Shown: piece after piece, positions 1 to 7,960 of the stretch
How the letters are laid out: every line of letters begins with the position of its first letter
Numbering within the stretch: the first letter of the stretch is position 1
Source: Sphaerotilus hippei
Lineage (GTDB): Bacteria; Pseudomonadota; Gammaproteobacteria; Burkholderiales; Burkholderiaceae_C
DNA length: 64,000 nucleotides
Assembly: GCF_003201595.1 (NCBI RefSeq)
Contig: NZ_QJJS01000001.1
Coordinates: 248,001 to 312,000, forward strand
Direction of reading: 5' to 3'
Notes under the pieces: generated by a model
Database searches by the model: none
Seen by the model: only the letters and a program-made list of their open reading frames with translations
What the model was told of the DNA's origin: nothing
Position numbers and translations under genes: made by a program

Positions 1-223
1 CCGCGCCGCGCTCGATGCGGCCCAGGACGCCAACGACGCGATGACCGCCACCCACCTGCTCAAGGCGGCCTTCCAGACCGATGTCACGCCGCTGCTGCAG
101 CGGGTGCGCCTGGAGGCAGGCGGAGCGATCGATCCGGTCGCCGCCTACCGCGCCAGCGGCTACCGCCAGCGGGTGGCCGTGCAGCGCCCCGCCGTGGCCG
201 GCGGCAGCGGCGGCATCGTCTGA
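1..223 (+). CDS. rhaI: L-rhamnose isomerase, C-terminal fragment (probable)
   Basis: The reading frame is open from the window edge (frame beginning at base 2) to a TGA, giving the last 73 residues of a larger protein. The tail ends with an Ala-Ser-Gly-Tyr-Arg motif and a Gly-rich terminus, which I associate with the RhaI-type (Rhizobium/Pseudomonas) L-rhamnose isomerase that converts L-rhamnose to L-rhamnulose. The assignment leans on context: the next six genes are a complete rhamnose importer, mutarotase and kinase. The start and catalytic residues lie outside the window. It could instead be another protein of the same operon; family certainty is moderate. Confidence 0.6.
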   Translation, partial: RAALDAAQDANDAMTATHLLKAAFQTDVTPLLQRVRLEAGGAIDPVAAYRASGYRQRVAVQRPAVAGGSGGIV

Positions 224-347
224 ACCTCGCCACCCTGGCGATCCCGCATCCTGCGTGCCGGCCCGCCCGGGCCGGCACCGGAGCCCGAGCCCGCGTGGCC
301 TGACGCCGCGCGAGGCCCACCCTGCAACGAGAAGAGGAGACAACACC

Positions 348-1340
348 ATGAACAAGCGCCTGTCCATCCTGACCGCCGCCGTGCTCAGCCTGGCGGCTGC
401 CCAGCCGGTCCTGGCCGCCGACAAGATCGCCCTGGTCGTCAAGAGCCTGGGCATCGGCTTCTTCGACGCCGCCCACCAGGGCGCGCAGGAGGCGGCCAAG
501 GAGCTCAAGGACGTCGAGATCATCTACACCGGCCCGGCCAAGGCCACCGCCGAGGGCCAGATCGAGATCATCAACTCGCTGATCGCGCAGAACGTCAAGG
601 CCATCGTGATCTCGGCCAACGATCCGGATGCGCTGGTGCCGGTGACCAAGAAGGCGATGGCCCGCGGCATCAAGATCATCTCCTTCGACTCGGGCATCCG
701 CAAGGATGGCCGCCTGATGCACCTGGCGCCGTCGTCGAACGTGCTGATCGGCGAGAAGCTGGTGAAGATGGCCGAGCAGGCCGGTGGCCGCAACGCCGAG
801 ATCGCCGTGCTGTCGGCGACCGCCCAGGCGACCAACCAGAACACCTGGATCGGCGAGATGAAGAAGGTGCTGGCGCAGCCGGCCTACTCGGGCATGAAGC
901 TGGTCAGCGTGGTCTATGGTGACGACCAGACCGACAAGAGCTACCGCGAGGCCCAGGGTCTGTTCAAGAGCCACCCCAACCTGAAGGTGGTGGTCGCACC
1001 GACCACCGTGGGCGTGGCGGCCGCGGGCAAGGCGGTGCAGGACGAGAAGAAGATCGGCCAGGTCTTCGTGACCGGCCTGGGCCTGCCCTCGGAGATGGCC
1101 GGCCACGTCAAGAGCGGCGCGGTCAAGTCCTTCGCGATCTGGAACCCGATCGACCTGGGCTACTCGTCCATCCAGGCCGCCTACGCCTTCGTCAAGGGCA
1201 CGGCCAAGGGCACGCCGGGCGAGAAGATCTCGCTGGGCCGGGTCGGCACGGTGACGCTGGACAAGGACGGTGAAGCGGCGATGGCCGAGCCGTTCACCTA
1301 CGACGCCAGCAACGTCGAGAAGTTCGCCAAGTTCTTCTGA
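348..1340 (+). CDS. rhaS: Rhamnose ABC transporter, periplasmic substrate-binding protein
   Basis: A 330-residue periplasmic binding protein of the Peripla_BP_4/RbsB class that would capture L-rhamnose and deliver it to the RhaPQ channel. A Sec signal peptide occupies about residues 1-23, with an Ala-x-Ala type cleavage site (VLA|AD), and the mature protein begins with the usual beta-strand (KIALVVKSLG). The ATG is preceded by a strong purine-rich ribosome site (GAAGAGGAGA at 331-340). It is the first gene of a tight rhaSTPQUK series. The symbol follows Rhizobium leguminosarum naming; substrate identity is inferred from the mutarotase and kinase downstream, since CUT2 binding proteins are hard to separate by sequence alone. 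Confidence 0.85.
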   Translation: MNKRLSILTAAVLSLAAAQPVLAADKIALVVKSLGIGFFDAAHQGAQEAAKELKDVEIIYTGPAKATAEGQIEIINSLIAQNVKAIVISANDPDALVPVTKKAMARGIKIISFDSGIRKDGRLMHLAPSSNVLIGEKLVKMAEQAGGRNAEIAVLSATAQATNQNTWIGEMKKVLAQPAYSGMKLVSVVYGDDQTDKSYREAQGLFKSHPNLKVVVAPTTVGVAAAGKAVQDEKKIGQVFVTGLGLPSEMAGHVKSGAVKSFAIWNPIDLGYSSIQAAYAFVKGTAKGTPGEKISLGRVGTVTLDKDGEAAMAEPFTYDASNVEKFAKFF

Positions 1341-1425
1341 TCGGCTGTCGATCCTGCCGGACCCGGCGGGCGCCCGACGGCGCCGCGGCCGGGGTCCGGT
1401 CTCCTGTTTCCTGGGTGCTACCGAG

Positions 1426-3015
1426 ATGAACATGAACGACGCGGGCCTGCCGTCCACCCCGCCGGTGCTGCAGCTGCGTGGCCTGCACAAGCGCTTCGGC
1501 GCCACGCATGCGCTGCGCGGGGTCGACCTCGACCTGGTGCCGGGCCAGGTGCTGGCCCTGATCGGCGAGAACGGCGCGGGCAAGTCCACGCTGGTCAAGA
1601 CGCTGACCGGCATCCACCAGCCCGACGAGGGCGAGATCCTGGTCGACGGCCGGCCGCTGCGGCTGGACCGGGTCGATGCGGCGCGCGAGGCGGGCATCGT
1701 CGCCGTGCATCAGGAGACCGTGATGTTCGAGGCGCTGAGCGCGGCCGAGAACATCTTCGTCGGCCGCCAGCCCCTGCGCAGCGGCCTGCCGGGCCGGCTG
1801 GGCATGATCGACTGGCCGCGGATGAACCAGGAGGCGCAGCGCGTGCTCGACCAGGTCGGCGCCGGCTTTTCGGCGACCACCCCGGTGCGCCAGCTCAGCT
1901 TGGCGCAGCGCCACCTGATCGAGATCGCGCGCGCGCTGTCGCAGCAGGCCCGGGTGGTGATCCTCGACGAGCCCACCGCGGCCTTGTCCCAGCAGGAGAT
2001 CCGTGATTTCTACGGCCTGGTGCGCGGGCTGCGCGACCAGGGCCTGGCGGTGCTGTTCATCACGCACAAGTTCGACGAGATCTTCGCGGTCTGCGACCGC
2101 TACGTGGTGCTGCGCGACGGCGCCTCGGTCGGTGGCGGGGTGATCGCCCAGGCCAGCGAGCCGGCGCTGGTCGCGCTGATGGCCGGGCGCACCATCGAGC
2201 AGATCTACCCGCCGGTGCCCGGCGCATCCGGCGAGGTGCTGCTGCAGGTCCAGCACCTGAGCCACCCGACCGAGTTCCGCGACCTGAGCTTCGAGCTGCG
2301 GCGCGGCGAGATCCTGGGCTTCTACGGCCTGGTCGGCGCCGGCCGCAGCGAGGCCATGCTGGCGCTGATGGGGCTGAACCCGGCAGCCACCGGCGAGGTC
2401 CGCCTCGACGGGCAGCGGCTGGACATCCGCCGCCCGGGCGACGCGATCGCCGCGGGCATCGCCTTCGTGCCCGAGGAGCGCCAGCGCCAGGGCGGCATCC
2501 TGGGCTTCTCGGTGCGCCACAACATGAGCCTGGCCGGCCTGGCGCGCTGCGCCCGCGGGCCGTGGCTGTCGCCGCAGCGTGAATCGGTGCTGGCCGCGGG
2601 CATGATCGAGCGGCTGCGCATCAAGACCGCCAGCCAGGACACGCCGCTGTCGGGCCTGTCGGGCGGCAACCAGCAGAAGGTGATCATCGCCAAGTGGCTG
2701 GGGCTGAACCCGCGCATCGTCATCCTCGACGAGCCGACCAAGGGCATCGACGTCGGTGCCAAGCAGGCGGTCTACCACCTGATCGCCGAGATGGTCGAGC
2801 AGGGCCTGTCGGTCATCCTGGTCTCGTCCGAGCTGCCCGAGGTGATGAACCTGGCGCACCGCATCGTCGTGATGCGCCGCGGCGTGGCCGTGGCCGAGTT
2901 CGACCGGGCCCAGGCCCAGGCCGAGGCCATCGTCGCGGCGGCCTCCGGCGCGCAGCTGTCGCCGCCGGCCGGGCCGGCCGCCTTCCGTCCTTCCGTCCAG
3001 GAGCTTGTGGCATGA
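1426..3015 (+). CDS. rhaT: Rhamnose ABC transporter, duplicated ATP-binding protein
   Basis: A 529-residue CUT2-family ATPase with two fused nucleotide-binding domains, as in RbsA, XylG and AraG. The first half has Walker A GENGAGKST at residues 47-55, a degenerate signature (LSLAQ) and Walker B ILDEPTAALS. The second half has the degenerate P-loop GLVGAGRSE typical of the second CUT2 domain, a good signature LSGGNQQK, and ILDEPTKGID. It energises import through RhaP/RhaQ on the cytoplasmic face of the inner membrane. Start chosen at the first of two nearby in-frame ATGs (1426, 1432). Its stop overlaps the rhaP start (ATGA), indicating translational coupling. Confidence 0.88.
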   Translation: MNMNDAGLPSTPPVLQLRGLHKRFGATHALRGVDLDLVPGQVLALIGENGAGKSTLVKTLTGIHQPDEGEILVDGRPLRLDRVDAAREAGIVAVHQETVMFEALSAAENIFVGRQPLRSGLPGRLGMIDWPRMNQEAQRVLDQVGAGFSATTPVRQLSLAQRHLIEIARALSQQARVVILDEPTAALSQQEIRDFYGLVRGLRDQGLAVLFITHKFDEIFAVCDRYVVLRDGASVGGGVIAQASEPALVALMAGRTIEQIYPPVPGASGEVLLQVQHLSHPTEFRDLSFELRRGEILGFYGLVGAGRSEAMLALMGLNPAATGEVRLDGQRLDIRRPGDAIAAGIAFVPEERQRQGGILGFSVRHNMSLAGLARCARGPWLSPQRESVLAAGMIERLRIKTASQDTPLSGLSGGNQQKVIIAKWLGLNPRIVILDEPTKGIDVGAKQAVYHLIAEMVEQGLSVILVSSELPEVMNLAHRIVVMRRGVAVAEFDRAQAQAEAIVAAASGAQLSPPAGPAAFRPSVQELVA

Positions 3016-4073
3016 GCGCCGTTTCCTTTCCCGCCGCCGCGCCCTGGCGCGAGCGGCTCCTGCAGCGTGAATCGCTGCTGCTGCTGATCATCGTGGCCAT
3101 CGTGCTGATGGTCGGTGCCCGCGCGCCGGTGTTCCTGACCTGGCGCACGGCCCTCGACGTGGCCAACGACTCGGCCATCCTCGCCATCCTGGTGATGGGC
3201 CAGATGCTGGTGCTGCTGACCCGCGGGGTCGACCTGTCGGTGGCCTCGAACCTGGCGCTGACCGGCATGCTGTGCGCGCTGGCCGGTCGCCACTGGCCGG
3301 CGCTGGGCGCGCCCGCGCTGATCGCCCTGGCGATGGCCATCGGCGCGGCGCTGGGCGCGCTCAACGGCTGGCTGGTGACCCGTTTCCTGCTGCCCTCCAT
3401 CGTCGTGACGCTGGGCACGATGTCGGTCTACCGCGGCGCGATCTTCGTGGTCAGCGGCGGGGCCTGGGTCTCGGACCACCAGATCCACCCGGCCATCAAG
3501 GCCTTGCCGCGCGAGACCTGGCTGGGCCTGCCGGCGCTGCCCTGGCTGGCGGCGGCGGTGGTGCTGCTGGTGTGGTGGCTGCTGACCTGGCGGCGCGAGG
3601 GGCGTGACCTCTACGCCTTCGGCGGCCATCCGAGCGCGGCCGTGGTCGCGGGCATCCCCGGGCCGCGCCGGCTGATGCTGGCCTACACCCTGTCGGGCGT
3701 CTGCGCCGGGCTGGCCGGCCTGCTGTGGGTGGGCCGCTACGCGATCGCCTTCACCGAGCTGGCCGCGGGTTTCGAGCTGACCGTGATCGCCGCCTGCGTG
3801 ATCGGCGGGGTCAGCATCGGCGGGGGCGTGGGCAGTGTCGCGGGCGCGGTGCTGGGCGTGCTGTTCATCGGCGTGATCAACGGCGCGCTGCCGGTCATCC
3901 AGGTCTCGCCCTTCTGGCAGCAGGCCATCGCCGGGGCGGTGATCCTGATCTCGGTGGTGCTGAACTCGCGGGCCGGGCGCCAGGCCGGACGCCAGATCCT
4001 CGAGGTCGGCGGGCCCGCCGCGCCGACCCCTTCCATCCATTCCCGTCCGGCAGGGCAAGGAGCCGCCGCATGA
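3012..4073 (+). CDS. rhaP: Rhamnose ABC transporter permease 1
   Basis: A 353-residue inner-membrane permease of the BPD_transp_2 family (CUT2 sugar importers). Successive hydrophobic segments begin at about residues 22-40 and continue to near residue 325, and the conserved cytoplasmic loop signature GRDLYAFGGHPSAA is present, where CUT2 permeases contact the ATPase. It would form a heterodimeric channel with the next gene product. The ATG overlaps the rhaT stop and its own stop overlaps the rhaQ ATG, so the three genes are translationally coupled. The hydrophilic tail of about 30 residues after the last membrane segment looks unstructured. Confidence 0.87.
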   Translation: MSAVSFPAAAPWRERLLQRESLLLLIIVAIVLMVGARAPVFLTWRTALDVANDSAILAILVMGQMLVLLTRGVDLSVASNLALTGMLCALAGRHWPALGAPALIALAMAIGAALGALNGWLVTRFLLPSIVVTLGTMSVYRGAIFVVSGGAWVSDHQIHPAIKALPRETWLGLPALPWLAAAVVLLVWWLLTWRREGRDLYAFGGHPSAAVVAGIPGPRRLMLAYTLSGVCAGLAGLLWVGRYAIAFTELAAGFELTVIAACVIGGVSIGGGVGSVAGAVLGVLFIGVINGALPVIQVSPFWQQAIAGAVILISVVLNSRAGRQAGRQILEVGGPAAPTPSIHSRPAGQGAAA

Positions 4074-5038
4074 AAGTCCATGACACCTGGGAGCGGGTCC
4101 TGCTGGTCCTGCTGCTGCTGGTCTACCTGGGCTTCGGCCTGGGCGTGGAGGGCTTCCTGAGCCCCTACGCGCTGGCCGACAGCACCTACAACTTCTCCGA
4201 GAAGGCGCTGATCGCGCTGGCCATGGCGCTGCTGGTGATCGCCGGCGAGATCGACCTGTCGATCGCCGCGACGATGGCGCTGTGCTCGCTGGCGATGGGC
4301 GTGGCGATGAAGCTGGGCGCGAGCCTGCCGGTGATGGTGGCGGTCGCGCTGCTGACCGGGGCGCTGTGCGGTGCGCTCAACGGCTGGCTGGTGACCCGCT
4401 GGGCGCTGCCGTCCATCGTCGTCACCATCGGCACGCTGTCGCTGTACCGCGGCATCGCGCTGGTGGCATTGGGCGACCAGGCGATCACCGGTTACCCCGA
4501 GGCGCTCAGCGTGCTGGGCAACGGCACGCTGGGCGACCTGATCGGCCTGCCGGGGCTGATCGTGCCCATCGAGTTCGTGATCATGCTGGTGGCCGCGGCG
4601 GTCATCGGCCTGGGCCTGCACGCCACGGTGCACGGCCGGCGCCTCTACGCGATCGGCGCCAACCCGGTGGCCTCGCGCTTCTCGGGCATCGAGGTCGACC
4701 GCTACCGCCTCGGGCTGTTCGTGCTGGCCGGCGTGATGGCCGCGCTGGCGGCCATCCTGCTGACCGGGCGCATCGGCAGCACCCGGCCCAACCTCGCGCT
4801 GGGCTGGGAGCTGGAGGCGGTGACCATCGTCATCCTCGGCGGCGTGGCCATCGAGGGCGGGCGCGGCAGCATCACCGGCACGGTGCTGGCCGCCGTGCTG
4901 CTGGGCAGCTTCACCTTCGGGCTGGGCATGCTCAACGTCTCCGGCATCGTGATGTCGATGATCGTCGGCCTGCTGCTGGTGCTGGCGATGGTGCTGCCCC
5001 GCCTGCGCCTGAGGCTGCGCCGGCCCCGCCTGGCCTGA
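4070..5038 (+). CDS. rhaQ: Rhamnose ABC transporter permease 2
   Basis: A 322-residue CUT2 permease, paralogous to the preceding gene (shared motifs such as LNGWLVTR and SIVVT.GT). It has about eight to ten hydrophobic segments and the loop signature [14 protein letters not shown]. It should pair with RhaP to form the rhamnose channel. It starts inside the previous gene's stop (ATGA) and ends 17 bases before the mutarotase. An alternative reading as one half of another pentose importer cannot be excluded by sequence, but the operon contents favour rhamnose. Confidence 0.87.
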   Translation: MKVHDTWERVLLVLLLLVYLGFGLGVEGFLSPYALADSTYNFSEKALIALAMALLVIAGEIDLSIAATMALCSLAMGVAMKLGASLPVMVAVALLTGALCGALNGWLVTRWALPSIVVTIGTLSLYRGIALVALGDQAITGYPEALSVLGNGTLGDLIGLPGLIVPIEFVIMLVAAAVIGLGLHATVHGRRLYAIGANPVASRFSGIEVDRYRLGLFVLAGVMAALAAILLTGRIGSTRPNLALGWELEAVTIVILGGVAIEGGRGSITGTVLAAVLLGSFTFGLGMLNVSGIVMSMIVGLLLVLAMVLPRLRLRLRRPRLA

Positions 5039-5055
5039 ACCCGGAGTCCGCCGCC

Positions 5056-5412
5056 ATGACACGTTCCTTTTCCCCGTCGCCGTCCCCGGGCCGGCCGGCC
5101 GAGCAGATCGCCTTCTGCATGTTCCTGCGCCCGGGCCTGGCCCAGGAATACCGCCGCCGCCACGACCTGATCTGGCCCGAGCTGGTCCGCCTGCTCGGCG
5201 ACAGCGGCGTGCGCGACTACAGCATCCACCTCGACGAGAGCACCCACATGCTGTTCGCGGTGCTGCGCCGCACGCCCGACCACCGCATGGACCGGCTGCC
5301 CGAGCACCCGGTGATGCAGCGCTGGTGGGCCCACATGGCCGACCTGATGCTCACCAACGAGGACCGTTCGCCCGTGGTGCGTGCGCTCGTGCCGATGTTC
5401 CACCTCGACTGA
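5056..5412 (+). CDS. rhaU: L-rhamnose mutarotase
   Basis: A 118-residue protein of the RhaM/RhaU mutarotase family (alpha+beta dimeric barrel), which interconverts the alpha and beta anomers of L-rhamnose in the cytoplasm so the isomerase and kinase can act. Recognisable features are the N-terminal [18 protein letters not shown], where the conserved His of the family follows the Arg run, the acidic segment IWPEL, and the late WWAHMADLM tryptophan pair. Length is a little above the usual 104-106 residues because of a Ser/Pro-rich N-terminal extension of about 14 residues, so the true start may be slightly downstream. It lies between the permease and kinase genes. The E. coli orthologue is named rhaM. 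Confidence 0.87.
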   Translation: MTRSFSPSPSPGRPAEQIAFCMFLRPGLAQEYRRRHDLIWPELVRLLGDSGVRDYSIHLDESTHMLFAVLRRTPDHRMDRLPEHPVMQRWWAHMADLMLTNEDRSPVVRALVPMFHLD

Positions 5413-5431
5413 CGGCCCCGACCGCTGCGAC

Positions 5432-6868
5432 ATGTCCCTGCCTGTCCACCATTGCGCCGTCCTCGATGTCGGCAAGACCCGCGTCAAGCTGCTGGTGATG
5501 AACGGCGCCGGCGAGGTGCTGCACCAGTGCGATCGCCCCAACGCGCCCGTGCCGTCGTCGCTGGGCTATCCCGCGCTGGACGTCGCGGGCATCGAGGCCT
5601 GGCTGCTCGAGCGGCTGGCGGGCCTGGGCGCGCTGCGCTCGCGCATCCGCCACCTGATCGTGTCGACCCACGGCGCGGCCTTTGCCGCGCTGCAGGACGA
5701 CACGCTGCTGCTGCCCGTGCCCGACTACGAGAGCGAGGTCTACGAGTGCACGCCGCTGGCGCCCTGGGCCGACGAGATCGATCCCTTCGAGCAGACCTGC
5801 TCGCCGCTGCTGCCGGCCGGGCTGAACGCCGCCCGCCAGTGGCACTGGCTCGAGCAGGCGCACCCGGCGCTGTGGCAGCGGGTCGACACGCTGCTGCCTT
5901 ATCCGCAGTACTGGGCCTGGCGCCTGACGGGCGAGCGCTGCGCCGAGCTGTCCTCGCTGGGCTGCCACACCCAGCTGTGGCAGCCCGGGGCGGCGACCTG
6001 GTCGGCGCTGGCGCAGCGGCGCGGCTGGGCGCGGCGCATGCCGCCGCTGCGGCGGGCCTGGGACGTGCTGGCGCCGCTGCGCAGCGACCTGGCGAGCCGG
6101 CTGGGCCTGCCTAGCGACTGCGCGGTGCACGTCGGCGTGCACGACAGCAACGCCTGCCTGGCGGCCTACCTGCGCTCGATGCCCCGCATGACGCTGGTCT
6201 CCACCGGCACCTGGATCGTCATCATGGCCCCCGGCGGCAGCACCGCCTCGCTCGATGCCGGGCGCGACATGCTGGCCAACGTCTCGGTGCGCGGCGAGAC
6301 CGTGCCCACCGCGCGCTTCATGGGCGGGCGCGAGCTCAAGCTGCTGCTGGCCGGCGCCGATCCGGCCGCCGCCGACGAGGACACGCTGGCGGCGCTGCTG
6401 CGCCGCGACGTGATGGCGCTGCCGGCCTTCGTGCACCAGGGCGGTCCGTTCGGCGAGCGGCCCGGCGAGGTGCGCGAGGCGGGTCGCCGCATCGACGCCG
6501 TGAGCACCCTCGACGCGGCCGAGCGTGCCACGCTGGGCGCGCTCTACTGCGCGCAGGTCACGGCCTGGCTGATCGAGCACCTGCGCGCGCCCGCGCCGGT
6601 GGTGGTCGACGGCCCGTTCGCCGGCAACCCGGTCTATGTGCGTGCGCTGGCGGCGCTGCTCGATGGCGCCGAGCTCAGCGTCAGCGCCGATCCGCTCGAG
6701 GGCACGGCGCGTGGCAGCTGGCTGCTGTCGCGCTGGACGGCGCTGCAGGCGCCCGCGCCGCGCCTGCAGCCGGTCGCCCCCAGTGCCGCGGGGGCGGCGC
6801 TGCGGGCCTATCACGCCCGCTGGCTGACCCTGCTGCCCGACGAGGCCCTGAGCGTGGCCGCGGCGTGA
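5432..6868 (+). CDS. rhaK: Rhamnulokinase, FGGY-family sugar kinase
   Basis: A 478-residue FGGY-family carbohydrate kinase expected to phosphorylate L-rhamnulose (or rhamnose, as proposed for Rhizobium RhaK). The N-terminal phosphate-binding loop is atypical, LDVGKTRVKL rather than the usual DxGTxS. The catalytic-region motif VGVHDSNACLAAYL and the phosphate motif STGTWIVIM are clear. The start at 5432 follows the mutarotase stop by 19 bases and gives the N-terminus the family expects; a longer in-frame ATG overlaps the upstream gene and is rejected. It closes the rhamnose operon and converges with queD, only 10 bases away, leaving no room for a classical terminator. Confidence 0.85.
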   Translation: MSLPVHHCAVLDVGKTRVKLLVMNGAGEVLHQCDRPNAPVPSSLGYPALDVAGIEAWLLERLAGLGALRSRIRHLIVSTHGAAFAALQDDTLLLPVPDYESEVYECTPLAPWADEIDPFEQTCSPLLPAGLNAARQWHWLEQAHPALWQRVDTLLPYPQYWAWRLTGERCAELSSLGCHTQLWQPGAATWSALAQRRGWARRMPPLRRAWDVLAPLRSDLASRLGLPSDCAVHVGVHDSNACLAAYLRSMPRMTLVSTGTWIVIMAPGGSTASLDAGRDMLANVSVRGETVPTARFMGGRELKLLLAGADPAAADEDTLAALLRRDVMALPAFVHQGGPFGERPGEVREAGRRIDAVSTLDAAERATLGALYCAQVTAWLIEHLRAPAPVVVDGPFAGNPVYVRALAALLDGAELSVSADPLEGTARGSWLLSRWTALQAPAPRLQPVAPSAAGAALRAYHARWLTLLPDEALSVAAA

Positions 6869-6878
6869 GCCGGCGGCT

Positions 6879-7244
6879 TCAGCGGGTCAGGCGGCAGGCG
6901 TCGCCGCTGGCTTCGCGGCGCACCTCGATGGCCGCCAGCGTCGTGCCGTAGATCGCCTCGAAGGCACGCCAGAGGTAGGTGCAGAGGTTCTCCAGCGTGG
7001 CCGGACCGATGCCGTCGACCTCGTCGAGGAAACGGTGGTCCAGGCGTTCGCGCACGGTCTCGATCTCGCGGCGCAGGTGACCGAGGTCGACCACCATGCC
7101 CGACTCGGGGTCAGGCGTGGCCGACAGCGTGACCTCGGCCAGGTAGGTGTGGCCGTGGATGCGCCGGCTCGGCTCGGCGTCGACCTGGCGGCGCAGCGTG
7201 TGGGCGGCTTCGAAGAAGAAACGTTGGCTCAGGGCGTACTTCAT
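6879..7244 (-). CDS. queD: 6-carboxytetrahydropterin synthase-like protein (QueD family)
   Basis: A 121-residue member of the PTPS/QueD fold, which makes 6-carboxy-5,6,7,8-tetrahydropterin from 7,8-dihydroneopterin triphosphate in queuosine synthesis. The zinc ligands are visible: His15 in FEAAH, and His30 and His32 in IHGH. The Asp-His pair of the active site is in LDHRFLDE. Odd feature: the catalytic Cys that in E. coli QueD lies four residues before the HGH motif (KCxxxHGH) is Ser26 here (EPSRRIHGH); the only other candidate thiol is near the C-terminus. It lies next to queE on the same strand, supporting a queuosine-related role, but the missing Cys leaves the exact reaction open. Confidence 0.75.
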   Translation of the reverse strand: MKYALSQRFFFEAAHTLRRQVDAEPSRRIHGHTYLAEVTLSATPDPESGMVVDLGHLRREIETVRERLDHRFLDEVDGIGPATLENLCTYLWRAFEAIYGTTLAAIEVRREASGDACRLTR

Positions 7245-7263
7245 GGTCGTTCTCCGGCGGGGC

Positions 7264-7900
7264 TCAGCGGATGCCCATCACCTTGTGGGTCTGCACGCTC
7301 AGGCGCCAGCGTGGATCACGCAGGCACAGCTCGATCGCCAGGCGCTGGTGCTCGCGGGCGAGCAGGTCGTCCATCGGCTGCAGGAAATGGTGCTCGAAGG
7401 GCAGGGCGGCGAGCGCCTCGAGGTCCTGCCCGGCCTGCGGCACGACCACCTTCAGCTCGTGGCCGCTGGTCTGCACGAGCGTGCTGCCGGCCTTGGGGCT
7501 GACGCAGATCCAGTCCAGCCCGGGTGGCGCGGCGATCGTGCCGTTGGTCTCGACCGCCAGCGTGAAGCCGCGCGCGTGCAGCGCGTCGATCAGCGCGCCG
7601 TCGACCTGCAGCAGCGGCTCGCCGCCGGTCAGCACGACCAGTCCGGGCCGCGTGCCCGCCGGCCACTGCGAGGCCACGGCATCGGCCAGCGTGTCGGCTC
7701 GTTCGTACTTGCCGCCCAGCGTGCCGTCGGTGCCGACGAAGTCGGTGTCGCAGAAGCGGCAGACCGCGCCGGCGCGGTCGGCTTCGCGGCCGCTCCAGAG
7801 GTTGCAGCCGGCAAAGCGGCAGAACACCGCCGGCCGGCCGGCCGGCGTTGGCGCCTTCGCCTTGCAGGGTGTAGAAGATTTCCTTGATGGCGTAGGTCAT
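7264..7900 (-). pseudogene. queE: 7-carboxy-7-deazaguanine synthase, frameshifted
   Basis: QueE is a radical SAM enzyme that contracts carboxytetrahydropterin to 7-carboxy-7-deazaguanine in queuosine synthesis. The N-terminal part (ATG at 7898-7900, MTYAIKEIFYTLQGEG) and the rest (from VFCRFAGCNLW to the end at 7264) are in different frames. The break lies at four tandem CCGG units at 7830-7845; three units would join the frames as GANAGRPAVFCRFAGC, which is what the family has. The cluster cysteines of the radical SAM motif (CRFAGCNLW) and the later CRFCDTDF lie downstream of the shift. As read, translation from the ATG gives a truncated non-functional product. A sequencing error, a real mutation, or reversible slippage are all possible. 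Confidence 0.8.
7830..7845. repeat. CCGG tetranucleotide repeat, 4 copies, at the queE frameshift
   Basis: Four perfect tandem copies of CCGG interrupt the queE coding sequence. Because each copy is four bases, gain or loss of one unit changes the reading frame. Removing one unit restores an uninterrupted queE; the present count puts the 5' and 3' halves out of frame. Confidence 0.9.
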
Positions 7901-7960
7901 CGCGGGCACGTGTGGCGGAAAACCCGCCAGTATGACGGCGAAATGGTCGATCGTGCCGGA

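Noticed and set aside
1861-1890. Degenerate signature motif in the first ATPase domain of RhaT as a sign of inactivation
   Set aside because: Degenerate signature and second P-loop motifs are normal in fused CUT2 ATPases such as RbsA and XylG.
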